Source: Akkermansia muciniphila
GTDB lineage: Bacteria; Verrucomicrobiota; Verrucomicrobiia; Verrucomicrobiales; Akkermansiaceae
DNA: 38,931 nucleotides
Direction: 5' to 3'
NCBI GenBank assembly: GCA_945860285.1
Contig: CAMAQB010000027.1
Coordinates: forward strand, 1-38,931
Position 1 is the stretch's first letter. Each line of letters opens with the position of its first letter. Positions 26,284 to 34,999 of the stretch are shown piece by piece. The notes beneath the pieces were generated by a model, which saw only the letters and a program-made list of their open reading frames with translations, was not told where the DNA came from and did no database searches. The position numbers were made by a program, and so were the translations under genes.

Positions 26284-27096
26284 ATGAAAAGCGCAGTGAC
26301 ACTTTGCCGTGTAAGCGAAGCCGCCTTGGGTCCTTTTGTCTTTCACGATGAATTGGCCATAGGTTTTGAAAAAGCCGCCGCGCATGGATTCGACGCCGTG
26401 GAGTTGTTTCTGCCGTCGCCGGATTATGTGACCAGCGGGGATATCCGTGAATTGCAAAAGCGTCATCAGCTCGACATCGCCGCACTCGGCACCGGAGCGG
26501 GCATGGTGAAACACGGCTTGTCGCTCACCGATGGGGATGCCACGGTTCGGAAAAACGCATTGGATTTCATTCTCGCACTCGTCGATCTCGGCGGTGCTTT
26601 GGGAGCCCCCGCCATCCTCGGTTCAATGCAGGGCAAACATGGGCCTCTGGTGGACAAACCCCGGGCGCTGCAGTTTCTCGCCGAGGCTCTCGCCATCATT
26701 TCCGCCCGCGCCGCGGATCACGGCCTGGTTTTTTTCTACGAACCGCTGAACCGCTACGAAACGAACCTTTTCAACCGCCTCGCCCCAACCGCGGCATTTC
26801 TCGAACAACACGGGCTTCGCCATGTCAAATTGCTCGCCGATCTTTTCCACATGAACATCGAGGAAACGTCGCTGGTCGATTCTCTAACGGAAAATTTCAC
26901 CGCCATCGGCCACATCCATTTCGCCGATTCCAACCGCCAGGCCATCGGATTCGGCCACACCGACCCGCTGCCCATCCTGCAAACCCTACAGCGACTTGAC
27001 TACCAGGGCTATCTTTCGGCCGAAATCCTGCCGCTGCCGACCCCTGACGAAGCCGCAGGACAATTCATCCGTTCCATCCGCCTTCCCACTATCTGA
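26284..27096 (+). CDS. Sugar phosphate isomerase/epimerase-like TIM barrel (AP-endonuclease-2 family)
   Basis: The 270-residue product has the xylose-isomerase-like TIM-barrel fold. Metal-ligand candidates are the Glu in FFYEPLNRYE, the Asp/His in LLADLFHMNIEE, the His in GHIHFADSNR and the Glu in YLSAEILP. Relatives include hydroxypyruvate isomerase, ketose 3-epimerases and L-ribulose-5-phosphate 3-epimerase. None can be chosen from sequence alone. It starts 11 bp after the mutarotase gene and ends 6 bp before the aldo/keto reductase, so it is clearly part of the operon. A role on an L-sugar or its acid is likely. Confidence 0.8.
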   Translation: MKSAVTLCRVSEAALGPFVFHDELAIGFEKAAAHGFDAVELFLPSPDYVTSGDIRELQKRHQLDIAALGTGAGMVKHGLSLTDGDATVRKNALDFILALVDLGGALGAPAILGSMQGKHGPLVDKPRALQFLAEALAIISARAADHGLVFFYEPLNRYETNLFNRLAPTAAFLEQHGLRHVKLLADLFHMNIEETSLVDSLTENFTAIGHIHFADSNRQAIGFGHTDPLPILQTLQRLDYQGYLSAEILPLPTPDEAAGQFIRSIRLPTI

Positions 27097-27102
27097 CCCG
27101 TC

Positions 27103-28041
27103 ATGCAAACTCGACCCCTTGGAAAATCCGGCATCCATCTGCCCATCCTCTCGTTCGGAGCCTCCTCGCTCGGCGCGGAATTCCGCTCGGTGGATGTCAA
27201 CGAAGCCCTGCAATCCGTCCACACCGCGCTGGATCTCGGCATGAACTTCATCGACACCTCGCCGTTTTACGGACGCGGCATGTCCGAGGTCCTGCTCGGA
27301 ATCGCCTTGAAAAATGTCCCGCGCGATTCCTACCTGATCGGCAGCAAACTCGGTCGCTATTCGCTGGAGCATTTTGATTTCTCGGCCCGACGCGTGGAGG
27401 AATCGGTGAATGTTTCCCTGCATCGTCTCGGCACCGACCATTTGGATCTGCTGCTGCTGCACGATGTGGAATTCGTAAGCCTTCCGCAAATCTGGGAGGT
27501 GACGATGCCCGCTGTGCTCAAAATGAAAGAGCGCGGCCTGGTTCGCGCGATCGGCTTTTCCTGCTATCCGATGAAAACCTTCGACACCGTGCTCGATCAC
27601 GTCGAGAATGACATCGATTGCGTGCTTTCCTACAATCAATACACCTTGCAAAACACGCGTTTTGCCGACCATCTGATCCCCCGCCTCGCGGCCAAAGGCA
27701 TCGGCGCGATCAATGCGGGCCCCTTCTCCGCCCGACTGCTGACCAATGCGGCACTGCCGGTCTGGTTGAAAGAACCGGAGGAAGTCAAGGCCGCCGCTCG
27801 TGCCGCCGCCAAACTCTGTGCCGACAACGGCGTCGATATCGGCCAGCTTGCCCTGCAGTTTTCTTGCGCCAACCCCGACATCACTTCCACGGTGGCGGGA
27901 TCGGCAAATCCGGAGAACATCAAAAAATGGGCGCAGTGGCTCTCGCAACCGATCGATCAATCGCTGCTCGACGAAGTGGAGAAAATCTTCGCACCGGTGA
28001 AAAACATCGGCCACAAGGAAGGTCTGCCTGAAAACAACTGA
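27103..28041 (+). CDS. Aldo/keto reductase, probable L-galactose/L-fucose-type aldose 1-dehydrogenase
   Basis: The 312-residue AKR barrel carries the catalytic tetrad in context: the Asp in GMNFIDTSPFYGRGMSE with its Tyr, the Lys in GSKLGRY and the His in LLLLHDVEF. The family resembles L-galactose dehydrogenase and D-threo-aldose 1-dehydrogenases, which oxidise the sugar C1 to a lactone using NAD(P). It lies between the TIM-barrel and MDR genes with 6- and 15-bp gaps. Combined with a downstream dehydrogenase and tagaturonate epimerase, oxidation of L-galactose to L-galactonolactone is the best-fitting role. A fucose role is the alternative. Confidence 0.83.
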   Translation: MQTRPLGKSGIHLPILSFGASSLGAEFRSVDVNEALQSVHTALDLGMNFIDTSPFYGRGMSEVLLGIALKNVPRDSYLIGSKLGRYSLEHFDFSARRVEESVNVSLHRLGTDHLDLLLLHDVEFVSLPQIWEVTMPAVLKMKERGLVRAIGFSCYPMKTFDTVLDHVENDIDCVLSYNQYTLQNTRFADHLIPRLAAKGIGAINAGPFSARLLTNAALPVWLKEPEEVKAAARAAAKLCADNGVDIGQLALQFSCANPDITSTVAGSANPENIKKWAQWLSQPIDQSLLDEVEKIFAPVKNIGHKEGLPENN

Positions 28042-28056
28042 CGATTTTTTACCATC

Positions 28057-29085
28057 ATGCCCGCCATTGAATTCACCGCGCCGAAGACCATTCAAATCAT
28101 CGAAAGCGCCGATGCATCCGCACCGCAGGCCGGTGAAGCGCTGGTGCGCACCCACCGCATGGGGATTTGCGGCACCGATCTCTCGGGCTATCTCGGCAAG
28201 ATGCCGTTTTTTTCCTATCCGCGCATCCCCGGACACGAACTGGGACTGGAGGTTCTCGCGGTCGGCGAGGGCGTGACTCACATCAAAGCGGGCGACAAAT
28301 GCTCGCTCGAACCCTACATCAATGACCCGCTTTCCCGCACCAGTCTGAAAGGCAATCCGAACTGCTGCCCCGGCGTTCAGGTGCTTGGCGTGCACACCGA
28401 TGGCGGACTCCGTACCACTTCATGGATCGTGCCCGCCCGCAAACTGCACGTCGGCAATCAACTGAGCTATGATCAACTGGCCCTGGTGGAAACACTGGCA
28501 ATCGGACTTCATGCCGTCGATCGCGGCAATCCTCAACCCGGCGAAACGGTGCTGGTCATCGGTGCGGGACCGATCGGACTTGCCTGTCTGGAGTTTCTCA
28601 AACTCATGGACCTCAAAGTGATCGTCATGGACATGGTGCAAAGCCGACTGGACTTCTGTGCGAAAAATCTCGGCATCCAGGGCGTCCTCGCCACCACCGA
28701 CGCAGAGGCGAATGTGCAAGCCCTTGCGGATCTCACCGGAGGCAACCTGGCCGATGTGATCATCGATGCGACGGGCAGCGTGCATTCGATGTCCACCTGT
28801 TTTCAATTCGCCGCCTTCACCGGACGGGTCGTGTATGTGGGCATCACCACCCAGGAGTTGAGCTTTCCTCACGCCCCCGTATTCCACCGCCGCGAACTGA
28901 CCTTGCTGGCTTCACGCAATGCCCACCCGGCCGATTTCCCGAAAATCATCGACCTGATCGCCGAGGGAAAAATCAACACCGACTTGTGGATCACCCATCG
29001 CATTGCCTTCATGGATGTGCCGGAAAAATTCCCCGCATTCACGGATCCCTCTCTCGGCGCGATCAAGGCAATCATCGAAGTCTAA
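28057..29085 (+). CDS. Zinc-type medium-chain dehydrogenase, possible L-galactonate 5-dehydrogenase
   Basis: The 342-residue product has MDR catalytic-zinc residues in GICGTDLSGYL and PGHELGLEV, and a Rossmann GAGPIGLA. The structural-zinc lobe is degenerate: only the last Cys pair (NPNCCPG) remains of the usual four, so it probably binds no structural zinc. Family relatives are sorbitol, threonine and L-galactonate (YjjN/LgoD) dehydrogenases. Position between an aldose dehydrogenase and a tagaturonate epimerase fits oxidation of L-galactonate to D-tagaturonate. The specificity is inferred from context. Confidence 0.82.
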   Translation: MPAIEFTAPKTIQIIESADASAPQAGEALVRTHRMGICGTDLSGYLGKMPFFSYPRIPGHELGLEVLAVGEGVTHIKAGDKCSLEPYINDPLSRTSLKGNPNCCPGVQVLGVHTDGGLRTTSWIVPARKLHVGNQLSYDQLALVETLAIGLHAVDRGNPQPGETVLVIGAGPIGLACLEFLKLMDLKVIVMDMVQSRLDFCAKNLGIQGVLATTDAEANVQALADLTGGNLADVIIDATGSVHSMSTCFQFAAFTGRVVYVGITTQELSFPHAPVFHRRELTLLASRNAHPADFPKIIDLIAEGKINTDLWITHRIAFMDVPEKFPAFTDPSLGAIKAIIEV

Positions 29086-29099
29086 CATAAATTTTCATC

Positions 29100-30347
29100 A
29101 TGAAAAAAATCACAAAATTCACATTCGGCGTCGGCGACCGCTTCGCCCATCAGGCATCCGCGCAACTTCAGGCATTCCTTGTTGCTGCGAAAGAGGGCGT
29201 GGACATCATTCCGGTTTGGAACAAGTCGAACCGCGAACACACCATCATCGGCTCCGAACCGGCGGGCACCCGTGCCGCGGCCGATGCCGCCGTCGCCGAG
29301 CTTGGTTGGGACAAGGACTACCACCTCGATGCCGACCACATCAATCTCACCACGGTGGACCGCTTCATCGCGCCCTGCGATTTTTTCACTCTCGATGTCG
29401 CCGATGACATCGGACATCCCGCCTCTCCCGCGGATGTGGAGGCATTTCTCGACAAACATCCTGAGTTATTAGGCAGCATCGATATCGAAGGCATCGATGC
29501 ACCCTTTGATATCAGCCGCGAGGAAGCGGCGCGGATCGCCAACAAGTTCCTGCTGGCCACCCAGAAAGCGGGTGCGATCTACCGTCACATTCTCGCGGCG
29601 AAAGGCGCGGATTTCATCACCGAGGTTTCGATGGATGAGACCGATTCGCCGCAGACCCCCGCCGAACTGTTGATCATCCTCGCGGCACTCAGCGACCAGC
29701 ACGTGCCGATCCAGACCATCGCGCCGAAATTCACCGGACGATTCAACAAGGGTGTCGATTACGTGGGTGACGTTGCGCAGTTTGAAAAGGAATTCAACGA
29801 CGACCTCGCAGTGATCGCGCATGCCATCAAACGCTACGGCCTTCCGTCCACACTGAAACTGAGCGTGCATTCGGGGTCGGACAAGTTCTCGATCTACCCG
29901 GCCATCCGCCGCGCGCTGCAACGCAGCGGCGCGGGCCTGCACGTGAAAACCGCCGGTACCAACTGGCTGGAAGAACTCATCGGTCTCGCCGAAGCCGGTG
30001 GCGATGCACTGGCACTGGCAAAAGAAATCTACGCCAAGGCGCTCGACTACAAGGAAGCCCTGTGCCAGCCATACGCCACGGTCATTGACATCGACGACAG
30101 CAAACTTCCCAGCGCCGCGGACGTGAACAGTTGGAGCAGCGAACAATACGTCAATGCGCTGCGCCACATCCCGACGAACCCACAATACAATCCCCATTTC
30201 CGCCAGCTCCTCCACGTCGGTTTCAAAATCGCCGCCCAACTCGGCACGCGCTATACCGACGCACTCAAGACACACCGCGAGATCATCGCCAAGAACGTCA
30301 CCCTCAATCTGCTGGAGCGCCACATTCGCCCGCTGTTCGGTGCCTGA
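29100..30347 (+). CDS. uxaE: Tagaturonate epimerase-family protein (UxaE-like)
   Basis: The 415-residue product has the layout of UxaE-type epimerases, which convert D-tagaturonate to D-fructuronate. Segments supporting this are GVGDRFAHQASAQLQAF; the metal-site-like DADHINLTTVDRF; SMDETDSPQTPAELLIILAAL; PKFTGRFNKGVDYVGD; and SVHSGSDKFSIYPAIRRA. It starts 14 bp after the MDR gene and is the last gene of the operon, followed by a hairpin. D-fructuronate would then enter the usual mannonate/KDG route, whose genes are not in the window. Confidence 0.8.
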   Translation: MKKITKFTFGVGDRFAHQASAQLQAFLVAAKEGVDIIPVWNKSNREHTIIGSEPAGTRAAADAAVAELGWDKDYHLDADHINLTTVDRFIAPCDFFTLDVADDIGHPASPADVEAFLDKHPELLGSIDIEGIDAPFDISREEAARIANKFLLATQKAGAIYRHILAAKGADFITEVSMDETDSPQTPAELLIILAALSDQHVPIQTIAPKFTGRFNKGVDYVGDVAQFEKEFNDDLAVIAHAIKRYGLPSTLKLSVHSGSDKFSIYPAIRRALQRSGAGLHVKTAGTNWLEELIGLAEAGGDALALAKEIYAKALDYKEALCQPYATVIDIDDSKLPSAADVNSWSSEQYVNALRHIPTNPQYNPHFRQLLHVGFKIAAQLGTRYTDALKTHREIIAKNVTLNLLERHIRPLFGA

Positions 30348-30372
30348 CCCGGACTTTTGAACCAAAGCCGGG
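30348..30372 (+). terminator. Hairpin immediately after uxaE
   Basis: CCCGG-A-CTTT, loop TGAACC, AAAG-CCGGG form a 9-bp stem with a single bulged A. It begins two bases after the stop codon. There is no T-run after it, so it is not a classical intrinsic terminator. It may still end or stabilise the operon transcript. Confidence 0.45.
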
Positions 30373-30775
30373 CGTGACGGGTGCCCGAATCCCATTTGGA
30401 CGACGGTCGGACGATGAATCTCGTATTCACCTGACAAGCTGTCCCCCACGCCACAAAAACCGCAGCCAGATACATCTTGGCAAAGCTGGTTCGTAGACCT
30501 ATGATCACTATAGATGAATTTGACCATCAAAACCAGCAACGGCCATTGCGACACTGCTGTTTAGGCGGATTTTTCTTCTCTGCTCACTGCACACTCGGCA
30601 CTTTTTCCTTCCACCCCTCATTTCTCCGCCCTCCGGTCCGCTCATGAGCTTTCTCACCGATCTTCACCTCAAAAGCAATTTCTTGGAAATTCGGTGGGCG
30701 TACATCCAAACTTTGTTAGATGCTGAAGCCATGCTGAATTGATGATGGTCGAACGGAAATTAGCTACAAGAGAAA
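30373..30775. other. Non-coding stretch ahead of the SGNH-GH43 gene
   Basis: About 400 bp hold no convincing gene. The visible item is copy A of an upstream element at 30626-30682 (CTCCGGTCCG … CAAAAGCAATTTC). It is also found ahead of the second ubiquitin-like gene and, more diverged, ahead of the first. No confident promoter boxes were identified. Confidence 0.6.
30626..30682 (+). repeat. Shared upstream element, copy A
   Basis: CTCCGGTCCG at 30631-30640 and CAAAAGCAATTTC at 30670-30682, with CTTCAC between them, recur at 34136-34145 and 34174-34186 with almost the same spacing (39 versus 38 bp). A diverged third copy ends at about 33120. The element lies 93 bp before the SGNH-GH43 start. 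It could be a shared regulatory or untranslated region, or a dispersed repeat. Confidence 0.55.
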
Positions 30776-32955
30776 ATGAAAACATACATAAAAGCACCAA
30801 TCATTTCCATGATCGGTCTGTTGTCGATGTCGACTGGCAATGGAGGCATTTTCAACAGGCAATCTCCCGTCTGGTATGCAACAGCTCCGATGAAGGTCAA
30901 AGGGTTCAGCGATGCTTTGTTCCCCGAACAGGGAGTCAAGCTCGATGCCAAAAACGACCAGGGCCTGCGCTGTGGACGATGCACAGGGAGTGGCCGGATG
31001 GTGCGGGGCTTGGAGTTCCCTCTGTTGATTCTTCTTCGACGTGTTTCTACCGCGTTATACAGTCCAGGTTCGCAACGAAGGCGGCCGTCCACATGACTTA
31101 TGACGATGGCATTGAAATCTGGTTGAATGAACAGAAAATCGCCTCGAACCCTTCGGGTAGTCCGTCCGAAATGGTTTTGAATATTCAGCCCGGCAATAAT
31201 CGTTTGCTGGTCAAAGTTTACAACAATTCCGCCGGTTGCGGATTCTCTTTTCAATTCAACGAAGCACCGACGTGGCCGGCCAGCATTGACCCCGAGGCTC
31301 TGCGACGGGTTATCGAGAACCTCAGCCGGAAATTTCCGGATCAATACACGCGCGGGGCGGAATTCCTGAAACGGCTTGATGATCTGGAAGAGAAACTGGA
31401 CGAACCGGCATTCCGCGCGTTGGATCGCGAGGCAATGCTGGCCGCTCCACCTTGCATGAAATTGGGCAGGATCATGCCGCTGGGCGACTCCATTACCAAA
31501 GGCGCTCCTGCCGGTGCCTATCGCGATCCGTTGTTTTCCCTGCTGAAGAAAGATGGTTATTCTCTCCGCTTTGTCGGTTCGCTTGATGAAAACCCGACTG
31601 CTGCGCTAACAGCCGAAGGACAGGAGCACCATCAAGGCCACAGCAGCATGGGAATGGAGTGGATACGCGATCATTTGAAGGAGTTCTTTGCCGCCAACCC
31701 ACCTGACCGCATCCTGTTGGCCATCGGAGCCAATGATATTGGCGGTGCCACGGTTCCGGAATTGCAAGCACGGATGGTGAACCTGGTGACCGCCATCTTC
31801 GGTCTCCAACCGAATGTAAAACTTTATCTTGCTTCAGTTACTCCCCAAACAGGACCGGCCATGGCCAAAATAACGGAGTTCAACAGGCTCATTCCGGACA
31901 TTGTGGCTGATCAGAAAGCCAAAGGACACCAGGTGATTTACGTATCGATGGCTGCGCTGGATGTCGATGATCTCGGAGACAACGTGCACCCCAATATTGC
32001 AGGCTCCCTCAAAATGGCCGAAGCCTGGCATGCAGCACTCACCACTGATTCGGCGGCGGAATTGCCTGACATCAAACCGCTGTTCGATAATCCTTTACGC
32101 GACACCTGCATCTGTCTCGGGCCGGACAATACCTATTACCTGACCGGCACCACCGGTCATCCGACGTGGTGGGAAACCAACGACGGCATCCGCGTCTGGA
32201 AATCCAAGGACCTCAAGACGTGGGAACCGATAGGACTCGTCTGGAGTTTCGAGAAAAACGCCACCTGGCAGAAAGGCAATGGCAAACAACGTGCCATCTG
32301 GGCGCCGGAGATTCATTACCTCAAAAACACGTTCTGGCTCGCTTACTCGGTCAACTACGGCGGCACCGGTCTCCTCCGCAGCAAGACCGGCAAGGCCGAT
32401 GGGCCCTACGAAGACGTCAAACCCGATGGCCAGCTGACCGATGGGATCGATGCATCGCTGTTCGCTGACGATGACGGCAAGGTCTATTTCGTCTGGCAGA
32501 ATGGCGCCATCGCGCTCCTCAAGGACGACATGAGCGGACTCGCCGGGAAACCACGCACCCTCACGCCTGCCGGAATCGACGCTCAACCAGGACACAATAC
32601 GCGGGGCGGTCCGCTCGAGCCTAACAACGCGGGGCAAGTAGGCTACGAAGGCGCGTTCCTCACCAAGATCAACGGTCGTTATCATCTCATCTGTGCCACA
32701 TTGAACACGGACGACAAGCCGCAAACTCATTACGATTGCATGTCCGCCAGCGCCGGCTCGATTTACGGCCCATACGGCAACACCTACCTTGCCATCCCGC
32801 ATGGCGGACACAACATGCTGTTCAAGGATGTGCAGGGCAACTGGTGGTCCACGTTCTTCGGCAACGATCCGCAGGCTCCCTTCCGCGAGCGGCCCGCGAT
32901 GCTACCCATCCATGTTGATGCCAACGGTAAAATCCGACCCGGAAAAACCCCGTAA
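30776..32955 (+). CDS. Secreted SGNH esterase-GH43 glycosidase fusion, frameshifted near the N-terminus
   Basis: The original N-terminus is read from the ATG at 30776: signal peptide (IISMIGLLSMSTGNGG), then FPEQGVKLDAKNDQG. The rest lies in the frame that is open to 32955 (ALWTMHREWPDG onward). Continuity of sense across ~30965 implies a one-base loss or two-base gain there, a real mutation or a sequencing error. Domains in order are a jelly-roll-like sugar-binding module (DDGIEIWLNEQ…NNRLLVKVYNN), an SGNH hydrolase (MPLGDSITKG, GANDIGG, GDNVHPN) and a GH43 five-bladed propeller. In the propeller an early Asp is in LRDTCICLG, another Asp in GIDASLFADDDG and the acid Glu in GYEGAFLTKING. It probably deacetylates and trims plant or algal polysaccharide such as arabinan or xylan. 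Substrate is not certain. Confidence 0.8.
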
Positions 32956-33313
32956 TCCACCTACCGAAGGATGTGGTCAGGATGATACAGAAATCAAATC
33001 AAGAAGGCGTTGCAAACCATCCAGCGTGCAGCCGTCATGTTGACACCAACCCCCATTTCCCCGCGCTTCACACCTCTCATGTTCTCTTCCATGCACATCA
33101 CAGAACCAAAAGCAAATTCCCAGAAATATGCGGGTAGAGAGAGGCGGGAGGCGTGTTCATCTCAAGTTTCAGCTTTACAAAAATCCACTTTTTCCCAGAA
33201 TGGCTTTACGAAGTTTTCCTACTGGTGATACCCGGTGATTTTCACCGCCGAAGCAATTTACCAGCAATTAGAATTCGCCCGCGATCACACGATCCCGCAT
33301 CATTCATCAAATC
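32956..33313. other. Non-coding stretch between the GH43 gene and the first ubiquitin-like gene
   Basis: No convincing gene. It contains a diverged copy of the shared upstream element ending CCAAAAGCAAATTCC at 33106-33120. A perfect 6-bp hairpin (CGGTGA-TTT-TCACCG, 33233-33247) lies 66 bp before the start of the ubiquitin-like gene. No T-run follows the hairpin, so an operator or leader structure is more likely than a terminator. Confidence 0.5.
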
Positions 33314-34030
33314 ATGAAAAACCTCATTTGGCTTCTCTCCATACTCCTCGGATTCGCGCTAGCTCCCAAAGCGGAGGCGAGCGGCATGCAAATCTTCGTC
33401 AAAACACTGACCGGAAAGACGATCACACTCGACGTGGAAGGGTCAGATTCCATCGAAAACGTGAAACAGAAGATCCAGGACAAGGAGGGAATTCCACCGG
33501 ATCAGCAGCGCCTCATTTTCGCAGGCGAGCAGTTGGATGACGGCCGCACCCTCGCGGATTACGGTATAGAGCGGGAATCTACTCTTCATCTCTTACTGAT
33601 TCCTCAAAGCGTCATCCAGCTTTCCCTCGAAAAAACCACCGATTTTATCACCTGGCAGGATATCCCGATCACCTCGTCCATGCTGAGTACGGATGGAAAA
33701 ATCATCGCGCCGAATATCAGCAGTTCCGCCTTCTTCAGGCAAAACGTCCAAGTCATCAATATTCCAAAAATCACGGTTCAGCCAACCTCCGTCTCAATCA
33801 ACAGCGGGGAAACGACGACCCTGTCGGTCACCGCGACAGGCGACGCGCTGATTTATCAATGGTATGCCGGCTTGCGTGGCGACATGAGCAACCCCGTTTC
33901 CGGTGCGAATTCGGTATCTTTGACGACGGAGCCACTGACCTCGGACGGCGCCTATTGGGTGTCAGTGAGCAATAATTGCAACGCTGCTATCTCGATTTCA
34001 GCAACGGTCACCGTAATTCCTCCGCCATGA
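33314..34030 (+). CDS. Secreted ubiquitin-like protein with C-terminal Ig-like domain (copy 1)
   Basis: The 238-residue product begins with a signal peptide at residues 1-23 ([22 protein letters not shown]). The ubiquitin-like domain begins almost at once, at M25 ([19 protein letters not shown]). By hand count 60 of the first 71 ubiquitin positions equal human ubiquitin, including L8, I44 and H68. K6, K11, K27, K29 and K33 are kept; K48 is Glu and K63 is Arg. The RLRGG tail is replaced by IPQSV and the chain continues, so it cannot be conjugated by the normal C-terminal glycine. Residues ~100-145 ([12 protein letters not shown]…FFRQNVQVI) and an Ig-like domain (~150-238: [23 protein letters not shown]) follow. 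Bacteroides fragilis BfUbb is a known secreted bacterial ubiquitin homologue that acts as an antibacterial toxin. A toxin or host-interaction role is inferred. Confidence 0.93.
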   Translation: MKNLIWLLSILLGFALAPKAEASGMQIFVKTLTGKTITLDVEGSDSIENVKQKIQDKEGIPPDQQRLIFAGEQLDDGRTLADYGIERESTLHLLLIPQSVIQLSLEKTTDFITWQDIPITSSMLSTDGKIIAPNISSSAFFRQNVQVINIPKITVQPTSVSINSGETTTLSVTATGDALIYQWYAGLRGDMSNPVSGANSVSLTTEPLTSDGAYWVSVSNNCNAAISISATVTVIPPP

Positions 34031-34131
34031 TGGAGCCTCGGAAATGGGACCGCGGCATGATGCGATAATCGCGGGCACAACCTGTACTTCACCACCTGTA
34101 CTTCTATACCATTTCACTCTCGTTGATCCAA

Positions 34132-34186
34132 CCGCCTCCGGTCCGGCCACTTGCTCTTTCAACTGCCTTCACGCAAAAGCAATTTC
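34132..34186 (+). repeat. Shared upstream element, copy B
   Basis: This is the second clear copy of the element at 30626-30682, sharing CTCCGGTCCG, CTTCAC and CAAAAGCAATTTC in the same order and spacing. It ends 31 bp before the start of the second ubiquitin-like gene. Just upstream, CCTGTACTTC occurs twice, 4 bp apart, at about 34081-34104. Confidence 0.55.
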
Positions 34187-34217
34187 CTAACAATCTTTTG
34201 GCTCATTCATCTAATTC

Positions 34218-34931
34218 ATGAAAAAACTTATATGGTTTCTCTCCATGCTCCTCGGACTCGCGCTAGCCCCGCAAGCAGAGGCTAGCATGCAAATCTTCGT
34301 TAAAACCCTGACTGGAAGGACGATCACGCTTGACGTGGACAGCAGCGATTCCATTGAAAACGTGAAACAAAGGCTCCAGGATAAAGGTGAGCTCCCTACC
34401 GACCCATATCGCCTTGTTTTCGCCGGCAAGCGTTTGGATGACGGCCGCACCCTCGCGGATTACAATATTCAGAGGGAATCCACGCTTCATATTGTATTAA
34501 GAATTCTGAGCATTCTTCAGCTTGCGCTGGAGCAATCGACGGATTTCATCACCTGGCAGGAAGTGCCGATCTCTGCTTCCCAACTGAGCGGAGATGGGAA
34601 AATCATTCAGCCGAAAAACAGCAGTTCCATCTTCTACCGGCAAAGCATCCAAGTGATCGATGCCCCCGCAATCACGGGTCAGCCTGCAAATACGACCACT
34701 ATCAACAGTGGGGAGACGGCGACCCTGGCGGTCACGGCGAGCGGCCCTTCACTGGTTTACCAGTGGTATGCCGGCGCAAGTGGCGACAAGAATAACCCAG
34801 TCGCCGGAGCAAATGCGGCCTCGTTCACGACTGAGACGCTGACCGCACCCGCTTCTTATTGGGTGCTTGTGAGCAATAATTGCGACTGGGATGCTTCCTA
34901 CACGGCGTATGTGCAGGTCAATCAACCTTGA
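34218..34931 (+). CDS. Secreted ubiquitin-like protein with C-terminal Ig-like domain (copy 2)
   Basis: The 237-residue paralogue of the preceding gene has the same plan: signal peptide 1-23 ([22 protein letters not shown]), ubiquitin-like domain from M24, TDFITW…FYRQ segment and Ig-like domain. About 51 of 71 ubiquitin positions match human ubiquitin by hand count. It is more diverged at 34-41 (GELPTDPY) and has K11R, K29R and K63R, but keeps K48. The tail is RILSI rather than RLRGG. Both copies put ubiquitin Met1 right after the predicted signal-peptidase site. The two proteins have complementary lysine losses. Tandem duplication is likely, because the 3' flanks also resemble each other. 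Partner and target are unknown. Confidence 0.92.
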   Translation: MKKLIWFLSMLLGLALAPQAEASMQIFVKTLTGRTITLDVDSSDSIENVKQRLQDKGELPTDPYRLVFAGKRLDDGRTLADYNIQRESTLHIVLRILSILQLALEQSTDFITWQEVPISASQLSGDGKIIQPKNSSSIFYRQSIQVIDAPAITGQPANTTTINSGETATLAVTASGPSLVYQWYAGASGDKNNPVAGANAASFTTETLTAPASYWVLVSNNCDWDASYTAYVQVNQP

Positions 34932-34999
34932 CCTAACCTTCGCGAATTGAGTCGTGGCATGAAGCAGTAATCGAGAGAACTGGGCGGCACGACACTATC

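Noticed and set aside
18451-26896. TCTCTAACGGAAAATT shared by mfd and the TIM-barrel gene, and frequent CTAAC/GTTAG where rare CTA/TTA Leu codons occur
   Set aside because: Rough expectation for CTAAC plus GTTAG at this base composition is not exceeded; the shared 16-mer encodes Leu-Thr-Glu-Asn in both genes and is probably chance.
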